A DNA stretch of 64,000 nucleotides from Acetilactobacillus jinshanensis (GCF_004359375.1 NZ_CP034726.1:248001-312000); one strand, 5' to 3'. Shown: positions 7,907 to 19,781, counted from the first letter of the stretch. The notes: generated from the sequence alone by a model not told the origin. A program made the numbers and translations.

Positions 7907-10900
7907 TTGCCGGAACATTTAGTTCGATACGGTAAACACCGTGTTCGTAGAAATTACGCTCGCATTAAAAAAGTGCTCGCAATTCCTAATTTAACGGACG
8001 TCCAGACTGAATCCTACAAGTGGTTCCTGGATAAGGGTATTGATGAAATGTTTAAGACAATCATGCCCATTACCGATTTCAAGGGTAATTTAACCTTAGA
8101 TTACATTGGTTATAAGTTAGGAACTCCTAAATACACCGAAGCTGAAGCTCGTGATCACGAAGCTAATTACACTGCTCCGATGCACGTTACTTTGGAATTA
8201 ACCAACCATGAAACTGGTGAAATCAAGACCCAGGATGTCTACTTTGGTGATCTTCCATTGATGACGGCTCAAGGTACTTTTATTATTAACGGTGCCGAAC
8301 GTGTTGTCGTATCTCAGTTAGTTCGTTCCCCAGGTGTCTTCTTCCATAAGGATAAAGACAAGAAGGGCCGAACGATTTACGGAGCCACCATTATTCCTAA
8401 CCGTGGTGCTTGGATGGAATTTTTAAATGATGCTAAGGGCTTATCATACGTACGAATTGACCGTACCCGTAAGTTACCAATCACTGAATTAGTCCGTGCC
8501 TTAGGTTTTGGTTCTGATAAAGAGATCTCGGACATCTTAGGTAGTAACGATAGTTTGTCGTTAACCTTAGAAAAGGATGTACACAAGAACCCTAAGGATA
8601 CCCGTACGGCAGAAGCTTTAAAGGATATCTATGCTCGTCTACGTCCTGGTGAACCGAAGACTGCTGAATCTGCTCGTCATTTATTAACGAACCGATTCTT
8701 CGATCATAAGCGTTATAGTACCGCGCCGGTTGGCCGTTACAAGATTAACGAAAAATTAGACATGAAGAATCAGTTACTAGGTTTGACCTTAGCTGAAACT
8801 TTAGCTAATCCAGACACCGGTGAAATCCTGGCCAAGAAGGGTACTAAAGTTGATAACAAAGTAATGAAGAAGTTAAAGCCATTCTTAGAACGAAAAGACT
8901 TTAAGGCATATACCTTTACACCTAGTTCTGATGCGGTTGATCCAAAGAAGATGACCGTTCAGATCATCAAGGTATATTCCAAGAAGAACCCTGGTCATGT
9001 TGTACCAGTCGTTGCTCCTGATAATATTCCGTTAAGTTATACTCACTTAACCAATGCGGATATCATTTCTGCAATGAACTACTTCTTCAATATGCAGGAA
9101 CACTTAGGTTCTCGAGACGACATTGATCACTTGGGTAACCGTCGTATTCGTCGTGTTGGTGAATTATTACAGAACCAGTTCCGAATTGGCTTAGCACGGA
9201 TGGAACGTGTCGTTCGTGAACGAATGTCAATTCAGGATGCGGCAACCGTTACTCCACAGAAGCTAGTTAATATCCGTCCAGTAACCGCTGCCGTTAAACA
9301 GTTCTTTGGTTCATCACAGTTATCTCAAGTCATGGATCAAAACAACCCGTTGGGTGAATTAACTCATAAACGTCGTCTATCCGCCTTAGGTCCTGGTGGT
9401 TTAACCCGTGACCGTGCCGGATTCGAAGTTCGTGATGTTCATTACACTCATTACGGTCGTATTTGTCCTATCGAAACACCGTCTGGTCCTAACATTGGTT
9501 TAATCAACAGTCTTGCTAGTTACGCTAAAGTTAATAAGTATGGTTTCATCGAAACACCATATCGTCGTGTATCTTGGAAGACCCATAAGGTAACCGATAA
9601 GATCGATTACTTAACTGCCGATAAAGAAGATAAGTACACCGTTGCCGAAGCCAACACACCGTTAAATGATGATGGCTCCTTCAAGAACAAGACCTGCATG
9701 GCTCGTCATAAGTCCAAGAACTTTATTTGTAACGTTAACGACGTTGACTACATGGATGTATCTCCACGCCAGGTCATTTCAATTGCCGCTGCTTGTGTTG
9801 CCTTCTTAGAACATGATGATTCAAACCGTGCCATGATGGGTGCTAACATGCAGCGTCAAGCCGTACCGTTAGTTCGTCCACATTCTCCAGTTATCGCTAC
9901 CGGTGTTGAATATAAAGTTGGTCATGATTCCGGTGTTGCTAAGATTTGTAAGCACGAAGGAACCGTTGAATATGTTGATGCCAACGAAATCCGTGTTCGT
10001 CGTGACGATGGTGCTTTAGATAAGTACATCTTAACTAAGTTCCAGCGTTCTAATGCCGGTAAGAACTATAACCAGACACCAATCGTTAAAGTTGGTGACC
10101 ATGTTGACGCCAATGAAATCATTGCTGATGGTCCTTCTATGCAGGAAGGTGAATTGGCATTGGGTCAAAACCCATTGGTTGCCTTCATGACTTGGCATGG
10201 TTATAACTTCGAAGATGCCGTTGCCATTAGTGAACGGATGGATATTGATGATGTTTACTCATCAATTCATCTTCAGGATTATAAGTCCGAAGCTCGTGAT
10301 ACGAAGTTGGGCCCTGAAGAAATCACCCGTGAAATTCCAAACGTCGGTCAAGACGCATTAAAGAACTTGGATGAAAATGGGATCGTTCGTATCGGTGCCG
10401 AAGTTCATACCGGTGATATTCTAGTTGGTAAAGTTACTCCTAAGGGAATGACTGAATTATCCAGTGAAGAACGTTTACTTCACGCTATCTTTGGTGAAAA
10501 GGCCCGTGAAGTTCGTGATACTTCATTACGTGTACCGCATGGTGCCGGTGGGATTGTTCAGGACATCAAAGTCTTCAGCCGTGAAAACGGTGATGAATTA
10601 CCGCCTGGTACTAACGAAATGGTTCGTGTCTACTTGGCTCAGTTCCGTAAGATCCAAGTCGGTGATAAATTAGCCGGACGACATGGTAATAAGTCAACCA
10701 TTTCCATTGTGGTTCCAGAAAACGATATGCCTTATTTGCCAAATGGTGAACCCGTTGATGTTCTATTAAGTCCAATGGGTGTTCCATCTCGTATGAATAT
10801 TGGTCAAGTCTTAGAATTACACTTAGGTATGGCTGCCCGTAAGTTAGGTATCAAAGTTGATACACCAGTCTTCGAAGGTGCTAGTAATGCTCAAATTACC

Positions 10901-11509
10901 GATGCCTTACGTGAAGCCGCTTGTGCTACTGATGGTAAGACCGTCATGTACAGTGGTGAAACTGGTGAACCATACAACAAACGAATTGCCGTTGGTGTTA
11001 TGAACTACCTTAAGTTGGATCACATGGTTGATGATAAAATCCATGCTCGTGCTATCGGGCCTTACTCATTAGTCACTCAACAGCCGCTAGGTGGTAAAGC
11101 CCAGTTCGGTGGTCAACGTTTTGGTGAAATGGAAGTTTGGGCATTAGAAGCCTACGGTGCTGCCTATACTTTGCAAGAAATCTTAACTTACAAGTCCGAT
11201 GATGTTGTCGGCCGTGTTAAGGCTTACGAAGCAATCGTTAAAGGTGAACCGTTACCTAACCCAGGTGTACCTGAATCATTCCGTGTTCTTGTTAAAGAAC
11301 TTGAAGGTCTAGGCTTAGACATGCGAGTTCTAGATAAGAACCATAACGAAATTGACTTAAGTGATGAAGATAACGAAGATCAGGACGTTGTGAACGTCGA
11401 TGCTTTGAGTAAGTTCGCTGAAAAGCAGGAACAAAAGAAGCAGACTAAGACAGACGAAAAGTCTGATCCAAAGAAGCAGCCGACTGATGGTAAAAAGACT
11501 GATAAATAA
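7907..11509 (+). CDS. rpoB: RNA polymerase beta subunit
   Basis: About 1200 residues with the full beta-subunit architecture: protrusion and lobe domains, the fork and rifamycin region ([12 protein letters not shown] through [11 protein letters not shown]), the catalytic-core KxxxGDKxxGRHGNK motif, and the C-terminal clamp sequence [25 protein letters not shown] split over residues 1060-1090. TTG at 7907 is preferred because GAGAGGTG lies 6 bases before it; a GTG at 7898 sits inside that ribosome site. Two residues that contact rifamycins are altered (E. coli F514 to Val, E565 to Ser). The C-terminus ends in a Lys/Gln/Asp-rich tail. It is followed 16 bases later by rpoC. Confidence 0.97.
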   Translation: MPEHLVRYGKHRVRRNYARIKKVLAIPNLTDVQTESYKWFLDKGIDEMFKTIMPITDFKGNLTLDYIGYKLGTPKYTEAEARDHEANYTAPMHVTLELTNHETGEIKTQDVYFGDLPLMTAQGTFIINGAERVVVSQLVRSPGVFFHKDKDKKGRTIYGATIIPNRGAWMEFLNDAKGLSYVRIDRTRKLPITELVRALGFGSDKEISDILGSNDSLSLTLEKDVHKNPKDTRTAEALKDIYARLRPGEPKTAESARHLLTNRFFDHKRYSTAPVGRYKINEKLDMKNQLLGLTLAETLANPDTGEILAKKGTKVDNKVMKKLKPFLERKDFKAYTFTPSSDAVDPKKMTVQIIKVYSKKNPGHVVPVVAPDNIPLSYTHLTNADIISAMNYFFNMQEHLGSRDDIDHLGNRRIRRVGELLQNQFRIGLARMERVVRERMSIQDAATVTPQKLVNIRPVTAAVKQFFGSSQLSQVMDQNNPLGELTHKRRLSALGPGGLTRDRAGFEVRDVHYTHYGRICPIETPSGPNIGLINSLASYAKVNKYGFIETPYRRVSWKTHKVTDKIDYLTADKEDKYTVAEANTPLNDDGSFKNKTCMARHKSKNFICNVNDVDYMDVSPRQVISIAAACVAFLEHDDSNRAMMGANMQRQAVPLVRPHSPVIATGVEYKVGHDSGVAKICKHEGTVEYVDANEIRVRRDDGALDKYILTKFQRSNAGKNYNQTPIVKVGDHVDANEIIADGPSMQEGELALGQNPLVAFMTWHGYNFEDAVAISERMDIDDVYSSIHLQDYKSEARDTKLGPEEITREIPNVGQDALKNLDENGIVRIGAEVHTGDILVGKVTPKGMTELSSEERLLHAIFGEKAREVRDTSLRVPHGAGGIVQDIKVFSRENGDELPPGTNEMVRVYLAQFRKIQVGDKLAGRHGNKSTISIVVPENDMPYLPNGEPVDVLLSPMGVPSRMNIGQVLELHLGMAARKLGIKVDTPVFEGASNAQITDALREAACATDGKTVMYSGETGEPYNKRIAVGVMNYLKLDHMVDDKIHARAIGPYSLVTQQPLGGKAQFGGQRFGEMEVWALEAYGAAYTLQEILTYKSDDVVGRVKAYEAIVKGEPLPNPGVPESFRVLVKELEGLGLDMRVLDKNHNEIDLSDEDNEDQDVVNVDALSKFAEKQEQKKQTKTDEKSDPKKQPTDGKKTDK

Positions 11510-11525
11510 CGGGGAGGTCCATTAA

Positions 11526-14500
11526 TTGGTCAACGTTGATAGATTTGAAAGTATGCAGATTGGCCTAGCATCTCCTGATAAGATCCGAAGCTGGTCTTAT
11601 GGTGAAGTTAAAAAGCCAGAAACAATTAATTATCGTACCTTAAAGCCTGAAAAGGAAGGCTTGTTTGATGAACGGATCTTTGGACCGACCAAAGATTGGC
11701 AGTGTTCTTGTGGTAAGTACAAGCGAATTCGATACCGTGGCATCATTTGTGATCGTTGTGGTGTTGAAGTTACTCGTTCTAACGTTCGTCGTGAACGGAT
11801 GGGCCACATTGAATTAGCTGCACCAGTTACTCATATTTGGTACTTTAAAGGCATTCCTAGTCGAATGGGCTTGGTATTAGATATGAGTCCGCGAGCCTTA
11901 GAAGAAATTATTTACTTTGCGGCTTACGTTGTAACTAATCCTGGAGATACTCCATTAGAAAAGAAACAGTTATTAACTGAACGTGAATACCGTGAAAAGA
12001 AGAATGAATATGGTAACCGTTTTGAAGCTCAGATCGGTGCTCAGGCCGTTGAAACCTTACTAAATGATGTTGATCTTAAGAAAGAATCAGCTCATTTAGA
12101 AAAGGTTTTGAAGACTGCCGGTGGTCAGAAACGTACCCGTGCCATTCGTCGTTTGGATATCTTACAGGCATTTTTAAAGTCTGGTAATAAGTTATCCTGG
12201 ATGGTAATGCACGTCATTCCAGTTATTCCACCAGCATTACGACCGATGGTTCAATTAGAAGGTGGCCGTTTCGCTACTTCTGATTTAAACGATTTATACC
12301 GTCGTGTTATTAACCGTAACAACCGTTTGAAGCGTTTATTAGCATTACATGCCCCTGGTATCATCGTTCAAAACGAAAAACGGATGTTACAAGAAGCTGT
12401 TGATGCCTTAATCGATAATGGTCGTCGTGGTCGTCCAGTATCTGGTCCGGGTAACCGTCCGTTAAAGTCCTTATCGCATATGCTTAAAGGTAAGCAAGGT
12501 CGTTTCCGTCAGAACCTATTAGGTAAGCGTGTTGATTACTCTGGTCGTTCAGTAATTGATGTTGGACCTCATTTGAAGTTCAACCAGTTAGGTCTACCAG
12601 TTCCAATGGCATTGGAATTATTCAAGCCTTACTTAATGCACGCATTAGTTAAACGAGGCATTGCTTCAAACGTTAAGAGCGCTAAGCGTAAGATTCATAA
12701 CCGTGATGATGACATTTATGATGTCTTAGCTGACGTCATTAAAGGTCACCCAATCCTATTAAACCGTGCGCCTACGTTACATCGTTTAAGTATTCAAGCC
12801 TTTTACCCAGTATTAGTTAGTGGTAAGTCCATTCGATTCCATCCACTTTGCTGTACTGCTTATAATGCCGATTTTGATGGTGACCAAGTTGCATTACATG
12901 TACCGTTAAGTGATGAAGCCCAAGCTGAATCCCGTACGTTAATGTTAGCTTCTACTCATATTTTGGCACCGCGTGATGGTTCTCCAATTATCACACCGTC
13001 ACAAGATATCATCATTGGTAACTACTACATCACCTTAGAAGAACGTCATCGTGAAGGTGAAGGTTCCATCTTTAATGATGCTAACGAAGCTGTCTTAGCT
13101 TACCAGAATGGTTATGTTCAGTGGCATAGTCGTGTTGGTATCCGAGTTGCTTCCATGCCGAAGAAGCCATTTACTCCTCAGCAGCGTAAAGAAATCTTGG
13201 TAACCACCGTTGGTAAGATCATCATGAATACGATGTATCCAGATGACTTCCCATTCTTGAACGAACCGACTAAGCGTAACTTACGTGGTGAATTACCAGA
13301 TAAGTACTTCTTAAAGCCTGGCGAAAATATCTTCGATTACTTAAAGCATTCGAAGTTAATTCCGCCATTCAAGAAGGGCATGATCAGTGATATTATCGCT
13401 GAATGTTACCGTCGTTACCATATTGCTACGACCGCAATCGTCGCTGATAGCTTGAAGCATTGGGGTTACGAAAACTCCATGAAGTCAGGCTTAACGTTCG
13501 CTATTCCTGATATTGTTGACTTGAAAGAAAAGCCTTACATTATCGAAGCTGGTAAGAAGAAGAAAGACTTAGTCACTAAGCAATATCAGATGGGTCTAAT
13601 TACCAATGAAGAACGTTATCAGCGTGTCGTTGATATCTGGAGTGACGCCAAGGATAAAGTTCAACAGAAGATTCAAGATCACTTTGATCCAGAAAATGAT
13701 ATCTTTATGATGTCTGATTCCGGTGCCCGTGGTAACATCTCGAACTTCGTTCAATTAGCTGGTATGCGTGGTTTAATGGCCGAACCTAATGGTAAAGTTA
13801 TGGAATTACCAATTACCGCGAATTTCCGTGAAGGTCTATCCATTCAACAGATGTTCATTTCCACCCATGGTGCCCGTAAAGGTATGACCGATACCGCCTT
13901 GAAGACTGCCAACTCTGGTTACTTAACCCGTCGTTTGGTTGATGTTGCTCAAGACTGTATCGTTCGTGAACATGATTGTGGTACTGATAGTGGCTTAAGA
14001 GTTCATGCTTTAATGAACGGTGGCGAATTATTAGAACCACTGTATGAACGAATCTTAGGCCGTGTCGCCATGAAGGAAGTTAAGAATCCGAAGACTGGAA
14101 AGACTATCGTTCGTCATAATCAGATGATCGATGAAAAGAAGGCCACGGAAATTGTTAACTCCGGCGTCAAGGAAGTTGAAATTCGTTCTGCATTGACTTG
14201 TCATACCGTTCATGGTGTTTGTGCTATGTGTTACGGCCGTAATTTGACCACTGGCAAATTAGTTGAAGTCGGTGAAGCTGTTGGTACCGTTGCCGCACAA
14301 GCCATTGGTGAACCTGGTACTCAATTAACTATGCGTAACTTCCATACCGGTGGTGTTGCTGGTAATGCTGATATTACCCAAGGTCTACCGCGTGTCCAAG
14401 AAGTCTTTGAAGCTCGTCATCCAAAAGGCCGTGCTTTAATTAGTAAGGTTACTGGTGACGTCAAGTTAATTGAAGAAAACCCTGCTGAAAACGTTCGTGA

Positions 14501-15164
14501 AGTTACTATTAAAGGTAAATCTGATACTCAGAAGTATAAGATTCCGATGGACCAGAAGTTGATCGTCAAAGAAGGAGACCACGTTCACCGTGGTACTCCA
14601 TTAAACGTTGGTTCAATTGATCCTAAGGAAATGCTTCAGGTTACTAACATGATCGAAACCGCTAACTACATGCTTGGTGAAATTCAAAAAGTTTACCGTA
14701 TGCAAGGTGTTGATCTAAACGATAAGCATCCTGAATTAATCATCCGTCAATTGATGCGTAAGGTTCGAATCATGAAGCCTGGCGATACCAAGTTATTACC
14801 TGGTTCCTTGATGGATATCAATGATTTCCGTAAAGCCAACGCTAAGTATGTCATCGAAGGTAAGATTCCTGCCACTGCTCGTCCAGTATTACTTGGTTTG
14901 ACTAAGGCTGCTTTAGAATCCAAGAGTTTCTTAAGTGCCGCATCATTCCAGGAAACTACTCGAGTATTAACCGATGCTGCTATTCGTGGTAAGAACGATC
15001 CGTTAGTTGGTTTGAAAGAAAACGTCATCGTTGGTAAGTTAATTCCTGCTGGTACTGGTATGCATCGATACCGTAATATTCAGATGAAGGAAGACAAGCC
15101 TGCTGATACTGATAAATCAGCCGATGACGCAGAATCAACTGCTGACAGTACTAAAGAAGACTAA
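11526..15164 (+). CDS. rpoC: RNA polymerase beta' subunit
   Basis: 1212-residue beta' subunit. The N-terminal zinc site [20 protein letters not shown] is near residue 60, the catalytic NADFDGDQ loop with three Mg-binding Asp starts near residue 447, the second zinc site [11 protein letters not shown] is near residue 890, and the trigger loop and C-terminal clamp follow. Immediately after the catalytic loop the sequence is VALHVP rather than the usual MAVHVP. The start is TTG with GGGGAGG upstream. A hydrophilic Asp/Ser tail of about 20 residues ends the protein. It is cotranscribed with rpoB and closed by a terminator. Confidence 0.97.
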   Translation: MVNVDRFESMQIGLASPDKIRSWSYGEVKKPETINYRTLKPEKEGLFDERIFGPTKDWQCSCGKYKRIRYRGIICDRCGVEVTRSNVRRERMGHIELAAPVTHIWYFKGIPSRMGLVLDMSPRALEEIIYFAAYVVTNPGDTPLEKKQLLTEREYREKKNEYGNRFEAQIGAQAVETLLNDVDLKKESAHLEKVLKTAGGQKRTRAIRRLDILQAFLKSGNKLSWMVMHVIPVIPPALRPMVQLEGGRFATSDLNDLYRRVINRNNRLKRLLALHAPGIIVQNEKRMLQEAVDALIDNGRRGRPVSGPGNRPLKSLSHMLKGKQGRFRQNLLGKRVDYSGRSVIDVGPHLKFNQLGLPVPMALELFKPYLMHALVKRGIASNVKSAKRKIHNRDDDIYDVLADVIKGHPILLNRAPTLHRLSIQAFYPVLVSGKSIRFHPLCCTAYNADFDGDQVALHVPLSDEAQAESRTLMLASTHILAPRDGSPIITPSQDIIIGNYYITLEERHREGEGSIFNDANEAVLAYQNGYVQWHSRVGIRVASMPKKPFTPQQRKEILVTTVGKIIMNTMYPDDFPFLNEPTKRNLRGELPDKYFLKPGENIFDYLKHSKLIPPFKKGMISDIIAECYRRYHIATTAIVADSLKHWGYENSMKSGLTFAIPDIVDLKEKPYIIEAGKKKKDLVTKQYQMGLITNEERYQRVVDIWSDAKDKVQQKIQDHFDPENDIFMMSDSGARGNISNFVQLAGMRGLMAEPNGKVMELPITANFREGLSIQQMFISTHGARKGMTDTALKTANSGYLTRRLVDVAQDCIVREHDCGTDSGLRVHALMNGGELLEPLYERILGRVAMKEVKNPKTGKTIVRHNQMIDEKKATEIVNSGVKEVEIRSALTCHTVHGVCAMCYGRNLTTGKLVEVGEAVGTVAAQAIGEPGTQLTMRNFHTGGVAGNADITQGLPRVQEVFEARHPKGRALISKVTGDVKLIEENPAENVREVTIKGKSDTQKYKIPMDQKLIVKEGDHVHRGTPLNVGSIDPKEMLQVTNMIETANYMLGEIQKVYRMQGVDLNDKHPELIIRQLMRKVRIMKPGDTKLLPGSLMDINDFRKANAKYVIEGKIPATARPVLLGLTKAALESKSFLSAASFQETTRVLTDAAIRGKNDPLVGLKENVIVGKLIPAGTGMHRYRNIQMKEDKPADTDKSADDAESTADSTKED

Positions 15165-15190
15165 ATAAAAAATAATAACTTTTAATTAAT

Positions 15191-15223
15191 GGCGATTGCT
15201 GAATAAGCAACCGCTATTTTTTT
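15191..15223 (+). terminator. Terminator of rpoBC
   Basis: GCGATTGCT pairs with AGCAACCGC (one mismatch) around GAATA, followed by a T run. It overlaps the 3' end of the convergent prepilin peptidase gene. Confidence 0.85.
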
Positions 15224-15891
15224 ATACTCCGAAGTAGTAGGTATGCGAATCCTAGGTAGGGTGCGTAAGGAATTAGTTTATGCTTGTGATGAATTACGTA
15301 TTTAAAGATGGCGCTGAAAGATGATATCGCAATGATATAAATAATTGTGGTGACATCGGTTTTAAGGAACAGTAAAAACATTAGGTCAACGTCACCGTTT
15401 CCGATAAATTTAAGATAATGATTTAGTAGTGAAATTAATGCATAAATAATGAGAATAATTGCAAAAGTTAGGACATCTAATTTACCGTTAGTAATTAATT
15501 GCAAAATAGTTAACGTTAACATTGATATTAACGACCAAGTTGGGATGGTGTAGTAACTGTAGTCACATTCGGCAATGAATAGAAATAATAATTCAAAAAT
15601 AATTTCTAAAAGTCCGTTAAGAGTGAGCGGGTTAAACAAAAATATTAAGCCACCAGTCAATTCACCAATTAACGTTAGAAAGCCAATCGGTCGATGACAT
15701 TGATGGCACTTGCCTCGAAGAAGGATAAAACTAACGATTGGAATTAATTCCCAAGGTCTGAGTTTATGATTGCAGTGATCACAGTGGGATGCTGGAAAAA
15801 TAATGGATTCGTGACGATATGACCTGATACTTGATAATGAAATAAAAGAGCCAATGACGGTTCCCACAATGAATTTAAAAAAGTTGATCAT
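15214..15891 (-). CDS. comC: Prepilin peptidase (A24), ComC-like
   Basis: 225-residue polytopic membrane aspartic protease that cleaves and N-methylates type IV-like prepilins, here probably the ComG competence pseudopilins. Residues 28-85 form the N-terminal domain with the two cysteine pairs (HCDHC and CHQC). The catalytic Asp residues are likely the one in AECDYSYYTIP near residue 110 and the one in the GNGDVDLM (GxGD) motif near residue 169. Length is normal. The ATG has GAGGTG upstream. It is alone on the minus strand between rpoC and rpsL, with no com or pil genes nearby. Confidence 0.9.
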   Translation of the reverse strand: MINFFKFIVGTVIGSFISLSSIRSYRHESIIFPASHCDHCNHKLRPWELIPIVSFILLRGKCHQCHRPIGFLTLIGELTGGLIFLFNPLTLNGLLEIIFELLFLFIAECDYSYYTIPTWSLISMLTLTILQLITNGKLDVLTFAIILIIYALISLLNHYLKFIGNGDVDLMFLLFLKTDVTTIIYIIAISSFSAIFKYVIHHKHKLIPYAPYLGFAYLLLRSIKK

Positions 15892-15936
15892 ATGATTAAC
15901 ACCTCACCATTAAATACGTAAAGTTTTCGCAAAATG

Positions 15937-16077
15937 TTGACACTTTTTGGAGAGAATGATACTATTAACCATGTCTTAAGCGTGAAAAGTGTCCAAGCAG
16001 TCTTTTAGAAAAAGAACCGCCTGGATGTGTGGACTTGAAATTCAATCAAATTTTAAATTGAAAGGAGGACTTTTTAG
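15937..16077 (+). promoter_or_regulatory. Promoter and leader of the str operon (rpsL)
   Basis: TTGACA at 15937-15942, 17-base spacer, TACTAT at 15960-15965. The ~105-base leader can fold: GTCCA near 15990 with TGGAC near 16031, and an inner TCTTTT/AAAAGA hairpin near 16002-16016. TTCAAT and ATTGAA flank the region just before the AGGAGG ribosome site. A ribosomal-protein autoregulatory leader is possible, but only the promoter is well supported. Confidence 0.72.
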
Positions 16078-16497
16078 ATGCCAACAATTAATCAATTGGT
16101 CCGTAAAGGTCGTAAATCTAAAAGTTCTAAATCAAAGTCCCCTGCATTAAACTGGGGTTATAACAGTTACAAGAAGGAAAGAGTTTATGTTCCTTCTCCA
16201 CAGAAGCGTGGCGTTGCTACCCGTGTTGGTACGATGACTCCAAAGAAGCCTAATTCCGCATTACGTAAGTACGCCCGTGTTCGTTTAACTAACTTAATGG
16301 AAGTTACTGCCTACATTCCTGGAATTGGTCATAACCTTCAAGAACATAGTGTGGTATTACTTCGTGGTGGTCGTGTAAAAGATCTACCTGGAGTACGTTA
16401 CCATATCATTCGTGGTGCTTTAGATACTGCTGGTGTCCAGAACCGTCGTCAAGGCCGTTCTAAGTATGGTACCAAGAAGCCTAAGGCTAAGAAGTAA
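16078..16497 (+). CDS. rpsL: Ribosomal protein S12
   Basis: 139-residue S12 of the 30S decoding centre. The loops [16 protein letters not shown] near residues 56-71 and [14 protein letters not shown] near residues 100-113 carry the conserved Lys residues whose mutation gives streptomycin resistance; both are wild type. The N-terminal extension rich in Ser and Lys is normal for Lactobacillales. The ATG has AAAGGAGG upstream. It is the first gene of rpsL-rpsG-fusA. Confidence 0.98.
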   Translation: MPTINQLVRKGRKSKSSKSKSPALNWGYNSYKKERVYVPSPQKRGVATRVGTMTPKKPNSALRKYARVRLTNLMEVTAYIPGIGHNLQEHSVVLLRGGRVKDLPGVRYHIIRGALDTAGVQNRRQGRSKYGTKKPKAKK

Positions 16498-16529
16498 CTA
16501 GTTTCGTTTTTGTAAGGAGGATATAATCT

Positions 16530-17000
16530 ATGCCAAGAAAAGGTCCAGTACAACCACGTACTTTCTTACCAGACCCAATTTACAAGTCTAAGTTGGTTAC
16601 TCGTTTAATCAACCACTTAATGATCGATGGTAAGCGAGGCACTGCATCAAAGATTTTATACAATGCTTTTAAATTAATTAAAAAACAGACTCATCATGAC
16701 CCAGTTAAGGTATTTCAGGCTGCTATGAAGAATGTTATGCCTGTATTAGAAGTTCGTGCTCGTCGTGTTGGTGGTGCTAACTACCAAGTTCCGATCGAAG
16801 TTCGTCCTACTCGCCGAGTAACGTTAGGCTTACGTTGGATTGTTAACTACGCACGTTTACGTGGTGAACATACCATGACCGAACATTTAGCTCGTGAAAT
16901 TATCGATGCTTCTAACAATACTGGTGCTTCAGTTAAGAAACGTGAAGATGTACACCGTATGGCTGAAGCTAACCGTGCATTTGCTCATTACCGCTGGTAA
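16530..17000 (+). CDS. rpsG: Ribosomal protein S7
   Basis: 156-residue S7, which nucleates assembly of the 3' domain of 16S rRNA. The N-terminal basic arm [10 protein letters not shown] and the conserved [11 protein letters not shown] near residue 80 and [16 protein letters not shown]-terminus are intact. Length is normal. AAGGAGG precedes the ATG by 9 bases. It lies 32 bases after rpsL. Confidence 0.98.
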   Translation: MPRKGPVQPRTFLPDPIYKSKLVTRLINHLMIDGKRGTASKILYNAFKLIKKQTHHDPVKVFQAAMKNVMPVLEVRARRVGGANYQVPIEVRPTRRVTLGLRWIVNYARLRGEHTMTEHLAREIIDASNNTGASVKKREDVHRMAEANRAFAHYRW

Positions 17001-17033
17001 TTTAGTAAGTACGATATAATTAAATAATTTCAA

Positions 17034-17063
17034 ATAAAGTGGCTAATTTTTAGCCACTTTATT
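17034..17063 (+). terminator. Strong hairpin between rpsG and fusA
   Basis: AATAAAGTGGCTAA pairs with TTAGCCACTTTATT, a near-perfect stem with a tiny loop, but without a real T tract. It may be a weak attenuator or an mRNA processing/stabilising hairpin that lowers or separates fusA expression. Confidence 0.6.
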
Positions 17064-17106
17064 GATATAGAGATATATTGATCGTTTGAGAGGAGAAAAT
17101 ATATAC

Positions 17107-19212
17107 ATGGCTAACGCTCGAGAATTTCCACTTGAGAAGACCCGTAACATCGGAATTATCGCTCATATTGATGCCGGTAAAACGACTACTACTGAACGTA
17201 TTCTGTATTACACTGGTAAGATCCATAAGATTGGTGAAACCCAAGATGGTGATAGCCAAATGGATTGGATGAGTGAAGAAAAAGATCGTGGTATCACGAT
17301 CACTTCTGCCGCTACTACTGCCGAGTGGAAAGATCACCGAATTAACATTATTGATACGCCAGGACATGTTGACTTCACTGCTGAAGTTGAACGTTCCTTA
17401 CGTGTATTAGATGGTGCTATTACCGTCTTAGATGCTAACGCCGGTGTTGAACCGCAAACTGAAACCGTATGGCGTCAAGCTGCTCAATTCCGTGTTCCAA
17501 ATATCGTCTTTGTTAATAAGATGGATAAAATTGGTGCTAACTTCGATGCATCAGTTAAGTCATTACACACCAAGTTAGGTGCTAATGCTCATGCCATTCA
17601 AATGCCAATCGGTGCCGAAGATAACTTCAAAGGTGTTATTGACTTGATCGATATGAAAGCCGATATTTATGATAAAGATAAGATGGGTGCTAAGTGGGAT
17701 ACCGTTCCAGTTCCTGCTAAGTACTTACCACAAGCTAAGAAGCGTCGTCAGCAGTTAATCGAAGCTGTATGTGACGTTGATAACGACTTAATGGCTAAAT
17801 ACTTATCTGGTAGCCCAATTTCTAATGCTGAAATCAAAGCTGCTATTCGTAAAGCTACTTTAGAATTAAAGTTCTTCCCAGTCTTAGCTGGTTCCGCTTA
17901 TAAGAACAAAGGTGTTCAAATGTTATTGGATGCCGTATTGGATTACTTACCATCTCCATTGGATATTCATCCATACGAAGCTAAGGATCCTGAAACCAAC
18001 AAGATTGTTGAATTAAAGGCTAATGATAAGAAACCATTTGCCGCCTTAGCATTTAAGATCGCTACTGATCCATTCGTTGGTCGTTTAACTTATATCCGTG
18101 TATACCAAGGTACTTTACCAGCCGGATCTTATATCTTAAACGCAACCAAGAACAAGCGTGAACGTGCTAGTCGTTTACTTCAGATGCACGCTAACCAGCG
18201 TCATGAAATTCCTGAAGTCTTCTCTGGTGATATCGCCGCTGTTATCGGTTTAAAGAATACTGGTACCGGTGATTCATTAACTGCTCAGGATCATCCATTA
18301 CACTTAGAATCCATGGACTTCCCTGACCCAGTTATCAGTGTATCCGTTGGTCCTAAGACTAAAGCTGATCAAGGTAAAATGGATAACGCTTTACAAAAGT
18401 TATCTGAAGAAGATCCTACCTTTAAGACTCATACTGATCAGGAAACTGGTCAGACCATTATTTCTGGTATGGGTGAATTACACTTAACCATTATTATTGA
18501 ACGTATGCGTCGTGAATTCCACGTACAATGCCGTGTTGGTAAGCCACAGGTTGCTTATCGTGAAGAATTCACCAAGCCTACTAAAGCTAATGGTAAATTT
18601 ATCCGCCAGAATGGTGGTAAAGGTCAGTATGGTGATGTTTGGGTTGAATTCACACCTACTAAACCTGGTGAAGGTTACAAGTTCGAAGATGCCATTGTCG
18701 GTGGTGTTGTTCCGCGTGAATTCATTCCATCCGTTTCCAAAGGTATTCAGGGTGCCATGAAGAATGGTGTTCTTGCCGGTTACCCATTAATTGACTTAAA
18801 GGCTAAGTTATACGATGGTAGTTATCATCCAGTTGATTCAAGCCAGGCTTCATTTGAAACCGCTGGTGCCTTAGCATTGAAAGAAGCTGCTAAGACTGCT
18901 CATCCAGTTATCCTTGAACCAATTATGAAGACTGATGTCGTAATTCCTAAGGAATTCATGGGTGATGTCATGGGTGAAATTACCGCTCGTCGTGGTAAGA
19001 TCCGTGGTATGGCTGAAAAGAACAAAGCCGAAACCTTACATTGCTTCACTCCATTAAGTGAAATGTTTGGTTATGCCACTAATTTACGATCTGCTACCAA
19101 AGGCCGTGGTACATTTACTATGACGTTTGATCACTATGCTCCAGTTCCGAAGAGTCTTCAAAAGAAGATTATCGAAAAGAACGGTGGCTCAACTGAATCT
19201 TCTAAAAATTAA
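17107..19212 (+). CDS. fusA: Elongation factor G
   Basis: 701-residue translocation GTPase. G1 [10 protein letters not shown] is near residue 17, G3 DTPGHVDF near residue 81 and G4 NKMD near residue 136; domains II-V follow. The ATG at 17107 is chosen because AGAGGAG lies about 10 bases before it; the frame is open further upstream from a TTG at 17086 without its own ribosome site. In domain III the usual GELHLDIIVDRM reads [12 protein letters not shown], replacing an Asp found in most EF-G proteins. A terminator follows. Confidence 0.97.
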   Translation: MANAREFPLEKTRNIGIIAHIDAGKTTTTERILYYTGKIHKIGETQDGDSQMDWMSEEKDRGITITSAATTAEWKDHRINIIDTPGHVDFTAEVERSLRVLDGAITVLDANAGVEPQTETVWRQAAQFRVPNIVFVNKMDKIGANFDASVKSLHTKLGANAHAIQMPIGAEDNFKGVIDLIDMKADIYDKDKMGAKWDTVPVPAKYLPQAKKRRQQLIEAVCDVDNDLMAKYLSGSPISNAEIKAAIRKATLELKFFPVLAGSAYKNKGVQMLLDAVLDYLPSPLDIHPYEAKDPETNKIVELKANDKKPFAALAFKIATDPFVGRLTYIRVYQGTLPAGSYILNATKNKRERASRLLQMHANQRHEIPEVFSGDIAAVIGLKNTGTGDSLTAQDHPLHLESMDFPDPVISVSVGPKTKADQGKMDNALQKLSEEDPTFKTHTDQETGQTIISGMGELHLTIIIERMRREFHVQCRVGKPQVAYREEFTKPTKANGKFIRQNGGKGQYGDVWVEFTPTKPGEGYKFEDAIVGGVVPREFIPSVSKGIQGAMKNGVLAGYPLIDLKAKLYDGSYHPVDSSQASFETAGALALKEAAKTAHPVILEPIMKTDVVIPKEFMGDVMGEITARRGKIRGMAEKNKAETLHCFTPLSEMFGYATNLRSATKGRGTFTMTFDHYAPVPKSLQKKIIEKNGGSTESSKN

Positions 19213-19241
19213 TTAAAATAATTAATTGAATTAATAATTAC

Positions 19242-19270
19242 AAAGGATGTCTTTTTAGACATCCTTTTTT
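19242..19270 (+). terminator. Terminator of the str operon
   Basis: AAAGGATGTCT and AGACATCCTTT form a perfect stem with a TTTT loop and a T run. Confidence 0.92.
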
Positions 19271-19302
19271 GTTTATTTAATTTGGATAAATTATGAGAAA
19301 CC

Positions 19303-19331
19303 TTGACAGTACAGGGGAGACCTAGTATTAT
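19303..19331 (+). promoter_or_regulatory. Promoter of the S10-spc-alpha operon
   Basis: Perfect TTGACA at 19303-19308, 17-base spacer, TATTAT at 19326-19331. It is the only clear promoter before the 14-kb ribosomal protein cluster. Confidence 0.88.
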
Positions 19332-19337
19332 AAGAAT

Positions 19338-19462
19338 TGTTGCTGATTGGGGTAGTTTACCCTATAGCTATGATGTGAAAGGTTGCGACACACCCGGTTG
19401 CTTTGCCATGGGTGCGTCGGGAATTTTCACGGAGTTAGTCTTATTTCAAATATAGACGAAGG
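19338..19462 (+). promoter_or_regulatory. S10 operon leader RNA
   Basis: A 130-base untranslated leader precedes rpsJ. Its core hairpin pairs CGACACACCC (19386-19395) with GGGTGCGTCG (19410-19419) around a 14-base loop, with one mismatch. A GGGGTAGTTTACCCT hairpin lies near 19349-19363. The loop region GGTTGCTTTGCCA resembles the leader sequence found before rpsJ in other Bacilli. Feedback by a ribosomal protein of the operon is likely, but the ligand is not shown by the sequence. Confidence 0.6.
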
Positions 19463-19472
19463 AGGGAATATA

Positions 19473-19781
19473 ATGGCAAAACAAAAGATTCGGATTCGTT
19501 TGAAAGCATATGAACATCGTATTTTAGATCAATCAGCTGCTAAGATCGTTGCTACAGCACAACGTACTGGCGCTAGTATCTCTGGCCCAATTCCGTTACC
19601 AACTGATCGTACGATCTATACGGTTCTTGCTTCACCGCATAAGTTCAAGAAGTCTCGTGAACAGTTTGAAATGTTAACTCATAAACGTTTGATTGATATT
19701 TTAGACCCAACCCCAAAGACTGTTGATTCTTTAATGAAGTTGGACTTACCAAGCGGTATTGATATTGAAATTAAATTATAG
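19473..19781 (+). CDS. rpsJ: Ribosomal protein S10
   Basis: 102-residue S10 of the 30S head; it also acts as NusE in antitermination complexes. The ATG at 19473 has GAAGGAGG upstream and gives the standard N-terminus [20 protein letters not shown]; the frame is open for about 30 codons before it, but that stretch is leader RNA. The loop around residues 53-60 (SPHKFKKS) that contacts 16S rRNA is conserved. Confidence 0.98.
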   Translation: MAKQKIRIRLKAYEHRILDQSAAKIVATAQRTGASISGPIPLPTDRTIYTVLASPHKFKKSREQFEMLTHKRLIDILDPTPKTVDSLMKLDLPSGIDIEIKL

